Shown piece after piece: positions 61,301-64,000 of a DNA stretch of 64,000 nucleotides (the stretch's first letter is position 1; the number at the start of each line of letters is the position of its first letter). Location of the stretch: contig VZRG01002030.1 in the NCBI GenBank assembly GCA_013397435.1, forward strand, positions 63,658 through 127,657, in the 5' to 3' direction. The notes below the pieces were generated by a model, which worked only from the letters and a program-made list of their open reading frames with translations, had not been told where the DNA came from and did not search any database. The position numbers and the translations under genes are program-made. Source of the stretch: Erythrocercus mccallii. Its lineage: Eukaryota; Chordata; Aves; Passeriformes; Dicruridae.

Positions 61301-63024
61301 AGAACTGGCAAATGTGCCAGGTAAAATGTGTGATAACAGGACTTCATGTCTGAGGTCAAGGCTGCTGCAGCTCTCATCACATCTCACTCATCCAACCAAT
61401 TTGCCTGTTTAAACCACCTGGCAATTAATGAGTTAATTTTAGCAAACTGGTTCAAAGAGTTAAAGTGGCAAAACGCTCAGATTTTTGTTTAACAGACAAC
61501 AAAACCCAGGACTTTTCTTCTAATGAGGGACACAGCAAAGAAAGGGCAGTTAACAACACCACTGTGAGACTCTGTCCCAGTTTGTCTGATCAAATGGTGA
61601 ACAACATATGGCAGTTCCTGGGTATTATGTGTTTTCTCAGTTTCCCTGGTGTCCTGCTGCCTAACAGAGAAAACAAAATAGGTTCTACCTCTTTAGCTTT
61701 GTTCAGAATAAATTATAGCCCAGAGCACTGTGTGGTTTTCCCTAGTGGAGTTTCAGGTTGTAAATTATGGATAGGACTAGCCTGGCTCCCGTCTGTGCTG
61801 CAGATTAAACAATCAGTACAGCACTGTGCAGTTTGCACTGTCAGTGTGTCTGGCCTGCTGTCCAGGCTGGGGATGGGGGAGGGATTGCTGACTTCATTTG
61901 GTTTCTCCCAGACCTATTCTGTGATCTGGAGCCTTAAAAATGTATATTTATATATCTTCTAGCAGCTCAGAGCAGAGCATAATCACGGTTATCTCCTCTA
62001 GAGATTAAGTGTACTGCAGTTAGAAGCACACCACTCCTGGAAACTCCCAAATTTCCCAATTCTGAAGGCAGAATCTCCCAGCCATAACTAGGACTGACCA
62101 CTGCTACCCTGGGAGACCAGAACTGACACTCAGCCCTCATCCAAATCTGCATCTCTCCCTGGGCCAGCAGTGGCTGCCAGGACAAAAGTGACCAAGACAA
62201 AGCTCTCCCTGACTGCTGAGAACCATTGGGATTGCAAGTGAAACCTTGCTGAGCCCCAGCAGCCCTCCCTGCCCCAGGAGATGCTGCAGGTGGGGTGGGA
62301 TGCTCTGTGCCCAGTGCTCCCTGGGTATAAAAATCCCATTTCTTACCTCTGCGTAATCAGCCACGAGCAGGAGCTCCACGTACTTCGTAGCCTGCAGCGT
62401 CTCCCGTTTTACCTGCAGCAGCAGCAGCCACACAGGTTATTGGTTTAATCCCCCAATATTCTCCAATAAAATCTTCACAAAATATATGTAGAGGTCATTT
62501 TTCCCAGTTTGTTTCTCGCTGGCCATTTACCCCATCCCATCAGACACAGGGACCTCCAAATGTGATTGATGTAGAGCAACCAAGGTCAGTATAGCTACAG
62601 CAGGTGCCCACAAGCCTGTCCTCAGCCCACCTTCTGTTCCTGTATCAGCTATAGGGACAGCTACAGCCCACCACAGCCCCCAACACTCATTTATTTCCCT
62701 GCCACTATTTCACAACCAGTTTGCTGCGAGCCCTCCTAAATGTTCTCCATTTCACTTTCTCAGCTATGTTCCCAGGGAACAGGTGGGATATTTGGAGCAT
62801 CATGCATGGACTCGGGCTGAGCCCCACTCACTCTCTGGCCTGGTGATTTCATCCCAGTTGTGAAGTCCCTGAGCCAATCTTCAGCTGCATCCCCAGTGCC
62901 CTGGTAGCCACAGGCTCCTCTCTGCAACCTCAGGTTGTCCACCCTGTAAATCCAGTGCTGGTTTGGGCTGTCAGGAGCTGGCTCCAAGATATAGCTGGAA
63001 TTGCTGCTCAATACGATAAGTCCT
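49289..63024 (-). CDS. ADAM19: ADAM19 (meltrin beta), C-terminal 766 residues, 18 exons
   Basis: Type I membrane metalloprotease-disintegrin that sheds surface proteins such as neuregulins. Eighteen exons (listed separately) total 2302 nt and run right to left. Numbering from the first full codon in the window: end of propeptide 1-63; furin site R64-V-K-R67 split by an intron; reprolysin domain from about 72 with zinc motif HEMGHNFGMNHD at 209-220 and Met-turn M236; disintegrin about 283-372 with CRERSGLCDLPEYC; cysteine-rich region; EGF-like module about 515-543; membrane helix about 563-587; proline-rich tail 606-766 with several PxxP motifs. The catalytic residues are intact. The first exons (signal peptide, most of the propeptide) lie beyond 64000. 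It is convergent with NIPAL4, as in human. Confidence 0.96.
49756..49902 (-). CDS. ADAM19: ADAM19 exon (window exon 17), residues 701-749
   Basis: DISRPRPPQRALPANPIPSR to LQPVAE; human has DFSRPRPPQKALPANPVPGR. The acceptor is TTCTGTAG and the donor GTAGGC. Confidence 0.92.
49903..51250 (-). other. ADAM19 intron (cytoplasmic-tail exons)
   Basis: 1.3 kb; contains a short AT palindrome near 50972-50992 and otherwise nothing specific. Confidence 0.85.
51251..51469 (-). CDS. ADAM19: ADAM19 exon (window exon 16), residues 628-700
   Basis: VIGFPEIPPKPPSQQAPGLQ through RRTPPSRPAPPAPKPP to ASQ. Proline-rich, with several candidate SH3 ligands; mammalian ADAM19 tails bind SH3 proteins such as Tks5. 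The acceptor is TGTGCACAG and the donor GTATGG. Confidence 0.93.
51985..52051 (-). CDS. ADAM19: ADAM19 exon (window exon 15), residues 605-627
   Basis: DTSGSGHANPAFKLRTPQEQ then RK, closely like the human cytoplasmic GHANPTFKLQTPQ. The acceptor is ATTGTCAG and the donor GTAGGG. Confidence 0.95.
52270..52405 (-). CDS. ADAM19: ADAM19 exon (window exon 14), residues 560-605, membrane helix
   Basis: SSAVVIALAILAPILLL-K-GILFLFYYL, then KCWNKF and LKKTPQF. A lysine (52350-52352) sits in the middle of the hydrophobic run. The acceptor is GCCCTCAG and the donor GTAAGT. Confidence 0.93.
52507..52615 (-). CDS. ADAM19: ADAM19 exon (window exon 13), residues 524-560
   Basis: VCNNNKNCHCNPGWAPPFCN to GPPLPE plus one base; rest of the EGF-like module and the juxtamembrane stalk. 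The acceptor is CCTCCAG and the donor GTGAGA. Confidence 0.96.
53353..53433 (-). CDS. ADAM19: ADAM19 exon (window exon 12), residues 497-523
   Basis: VCFEGRCQNMSIIFDSESC to KKCHGHG, start of the EGF-like module. Phase 0-0. The acceptor is CTGTGCAG and the donor GTAAGT. Confidence 0.95.
54003..54195 (-). CDS. ADAM19: ADAM19 exon (window exon 11), residues 432-496
   Basis: DAKCGKIQCQSSAFKPLQPN to LVLTGTKCGSHH. The region of the human autolytic Glu-Ser bond reads Gln-Pro here. The donor GTAGGT was chosen because the next exon starts in phase 0; a GTACAG four bases on would break the frame. Confidence 0.95.
54716..54824 (-). CDS. ADAM19: ADAM19 exon (window exon 10), residues 396-432
   Basis: ARPAPDACFEKVNAAGDIYG to YRKCDI plus two bases. 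DIYGN occurs twice (GDIYGNCGKDIYGNYRK) because a 14-bp stretch is repeated. The human protein has no such repeat. The acceptor is ATGCAG and the donor GTACAA. Confidence 0.95.
55100..55295 (-). CDS. ADAM19: ADAM19 exon (window exon 9), residues 331-396
   Basis: LMSPGTPCRERSGLCDLPEY, with the disintegrin-loop region, through PLNSYQMDGAPC and CVQLWGP plus one base. The acceptor is TTTTTAG and the donor GTAAGG. Confidence 0.96.
55296..56476 (-). other. ADAM19 intron in the disintegrin region
   Basis: 1.2 kb, no feature recognised. Confidence 0.85.
56477..56566 (-). CDS. ADAM19: ADAM19 exon (window exon 8), residues 301-330
   Basis: DCRNPCCEPRTCSLKPGAEC to SCCHQCK, 30 codons of disintegrin sequence. 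The acceptor is CTTCCAG and the donor GTGGGA. Confidence 0.96.
56895..57112 (+). mobile_element. CR1 LINE 3'-terminal fragment
   Basis: Matches the recognised CR1 3' region: GGTTGTTAAGCATTGGGATG, GGCTGCCCAGGGAGGTGATGG, CAGGTTGGACTTGATGGTCT, GGTCTTTTCCAACC, then degenerate ATTCTGTG octamers. It lies antisense to ADAM19. Confidence 0.93.
57240..57290. repeat. AT-rich simple sequence
   Basis: ATATAT runs separated by short T tracts. Confidence 0.8.
57386..57563 (-). CDS. ADAM19: ADAM19 exon (window exon 7), residues 241-300
   Basis: HPFPKVFNQCNRQELEKYL, MCLSNMPDT, then the start of the disintegrin domain CGNGYLEEGEECDCGEVE. The acceptor is GTATTCAG. The donor GTAACG was chosen over the inner GTGGAG by alignment to the human E-E-E. 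Confidence 0.95.
57564..58671 (-). other. ADAM19 intron after the zinc-site exon
   Basis: 1.1 kb, no feature recognised. Confidence 0.85.
58672..58811 (-). CDS. ADAM19: ADAM19 exon (window exon 6), residues 195-241, zinc site
   Basis: DHSDNAIGVAATIA then HEMGHNFGMNHD (58734-58769) with the three zinc histidines and catalytic glutamate, then the Met-turn CIMAS. The acceptor is TGCACAG and the donor GTGAGT. Confidence 0.97.
59053..59137 (-). CDS. ADAM19: ADAM19 exon (window exon 5), residues 166-194
   Basis: GVPFKGTTVGLAPVMAMCSD to SGGVNM, matching the reprolysin segment before the zinc site. The acceptor is GATTTTAG and the donor GTGAGT. Confidence 0.95.
60022..60188 (-). CDS. ADAM19: ADAM19 exon (window exon 4), residues 111-166
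   Basis: FYRALNIRIALVGLEIWNYG to HDNAQLI plus two bases of a threonine. The acceptor is TGTCTTAG and the donor GTAAGC. Confidence 0.95.
60980..61051 (-). CDS. ADAM19: ADAM19 exon (window exon 3), residues 87-110
   Basis: FQKHRFSMETTRHKLVEAAN to YVDK, 24 codons, phase 0-0. The acceptor is TTGTTCAG and the donor GTGAGA. Confidence 0.95.
61052..62346 (-). other. ADAM19 intron
   Basis: 1.3 kb, no feature recognised. A 165-codon open frame on the plus strand at 61465-61962 has no family resemblance. Confidence 0.8.
62347..62412 (-). CDS. ADAM19: ADAM19 exon (window exon 2), residues 65-86
   Basis: VKRETLQATKYVELLLVADY then AE. The VKR completes the R-V-K-R furin cleavage site and the metalloprotease domain starts at KYVELLLVADY. 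The acceptor is CTGCTGCAG and the donor GTAAGA. Confidence 0.95.
62832..63024 (-). CDS. ADAM19: ADAM19 exon (window exon 1), residues 1-64
   Basis: Late propeptide: GLIVLSSNSSYILEPAPDS through GMKSPGQR. The acceptor is TTTCAACAG. The donor GTGAGT is inside an open frame that reads on, and was chosen for phase. N8 is in an N-S-S glycosylation motif. The last codon is the first arginine of the furin site. Confidence 0.95.
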
Positions 63025-64000
63025 CTGTTGAAACAGGAAGCAATAAAAGGGAAAGTTAATTACTATCACAGCAACTGGAGACAAATCCTTCTGCTGCTGC
63101 TGTTGCTGCTCCCATCTGACTCTGGCAAGACACCCTTACCAAGCCAGTCAGTTCATTAATAAAAGGGGTGGGAATATTTTGAGTTCAGAGGGGGAAATCC
63201 CTGAGCTTCCATACATTAAAATGCATTCAGTGGGCCTCAGATATTGAGGGGTTATTGGATCATGTGCTGCAACCTGAGAAGTTTAACTTAGAGCTTTTTC
63301 TTTAGGGGCAGAGGAAGCTTTTCTACCAATAGAAGAAATTTGCCTTTAACAGACCTGACCTGAAAAATGTGAAGACTTTGTTTCTCAACAGGAAAAGCAG
63401 AGTTCTCTCTGGGTCATGCACATTCTGAGATGTTTCTGGTTTTCTCAATGAGCATTTTACAGCCAGGACAGCTGGAAATCTGTGTGTGATGCCCTCTAGA
63501 AGATGTGTGGCTGGATGGGCACCACCCACAGCATACAGGCTCAGAGTGAGAACAGCCACGTGTGCTCAGCTCCTGTGCCTCCCCAGCAGTGAGAAAAAGA
63601 GATCAAGGAGTTTCCAGCAGACACTGACAGCTCATGGGTGCAGGAACCCTCTGCACAGGCACACTGAACATCTCTGTCCCTCTGGGGCTGGAAAGCAGAG
63701 CCCAGGAAAACACAGGCTGACAGAAGCATGGCACACCTGCAACTGCTTTTGCTTTTGGAGTATTTATTGCAAGCCACAGGTGTCTGCACTGTCCTGTTTA
63801 TCTCACTGGGCCCTTTGGCCTGTGCTACACTGACTAAGATGTCTCAGGTTTGCTTTGGCAGGGGCTGTTTCCTGACTGGAGCCAGTCCCATCAGCAAAGC
63901 TTCCAGCAGGGCTCCAGAGCAGATGACCACTAATGTCAATAAAGCCCGTGTGATGTTTTGGAAACAAACTCTGAGCTGGTGTAAATGAATGTTGGTCACA
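63025..64000 (-). other. ADAM19 intron to the window edge
   Basis: The expected preceding exon (propeptide with the cysteine switch) is not found here. A short CTG-rich run lies at about 63091-63112. Confidence 0.75.

Noticed and set aside
61465..61962. 165-codon plus-strand open frame
   Set aside because: Lies in an ADAM19 intron, no recognisable domain, no splice or promoter support.
63025..64000. Upstream ADAM19 propeptide exon
   Set aside because: Expected residues before GLIVLSS were not found in any frame of this stretch.

Overview
This is a eukaryotic nuclear window, almost certainly from a bird. Protein-coding exons are separated by short GT-AG introns, interspersed repeats are sparse, and the only clear transposons are two CR1 LINE 3' tails with the avian/reptilian CR1 terminus. 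The gene order, CYFIP2 (+) with FNDC9 (-) nested in one intron, then NIPAL4 (+), then ADAM19 (-), matches human 5q33. The species cannot be named from the sequence.

Layout. 1-28937: the last 21 coding exons of CYFIP2 (922 residues, about 332-1253, through the stop), followed by a probable 3' UTR to about 32.87 kb. 11811-12480: the single coding exon of FNDC9 on the minus strand inside a 6.9-kb CYFIP2 intron, with a TATA/CCAAT promoter and 5' UTR exon candidate near 13.5-13.66 kb. 32.9-38.0 kb: an intergenic stretch without a recognisable gene, ending in a 21-bp minisatellite that contains a 317-bp run of N and then a CpG island. 38209-45074: all six coding exons of NIPAL4 (395 aa). 45.1-49.3 kb: convergent 3' regions of NIPAL4 and ADAM19. 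49289-63024: 18 exons of ADAM19 on the minus strand, from the late propeptide through metalloprotease, disintegrin, cysteine-rich, EGF-like, transmembrane and proline-rich cytoplasmic parts. Its first exons lie beyond 64000.

Every exon listed was placed by protein similarity recalled for these families, an AG acceptor, a GT donor, and phase agreement with both neighbours. The summed reading frames close exactly for CYFIP2 (2770 nt), NIPAL4 (1188 nt) and ADAM19 (2302 nt). The least certain coding exon is the last of ADAM19 (49289-49342).

The genes do not form one pathway. CYFIP2 is a WAVE-complex subunit controlling Rac-driven actin assembly. FNDC9 is a little-studied single-pass fibronectin-III protein. 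NIPAL4 (ichthyin) is a NIPA-family membrane protein of the epidermal lipid barrier. ADAM19 is a membrane sheddase. I found no undescribed multi-gene system. The points most worth checking are an altered ADAM19 autolysis site, a lysine inside its predicted membrane helix, the compact nested FNDC9 transcription unit, the gapped promoter minisatellite of NIPAL4, and a 111-bp duplication around a single N that looks like an assembly error.
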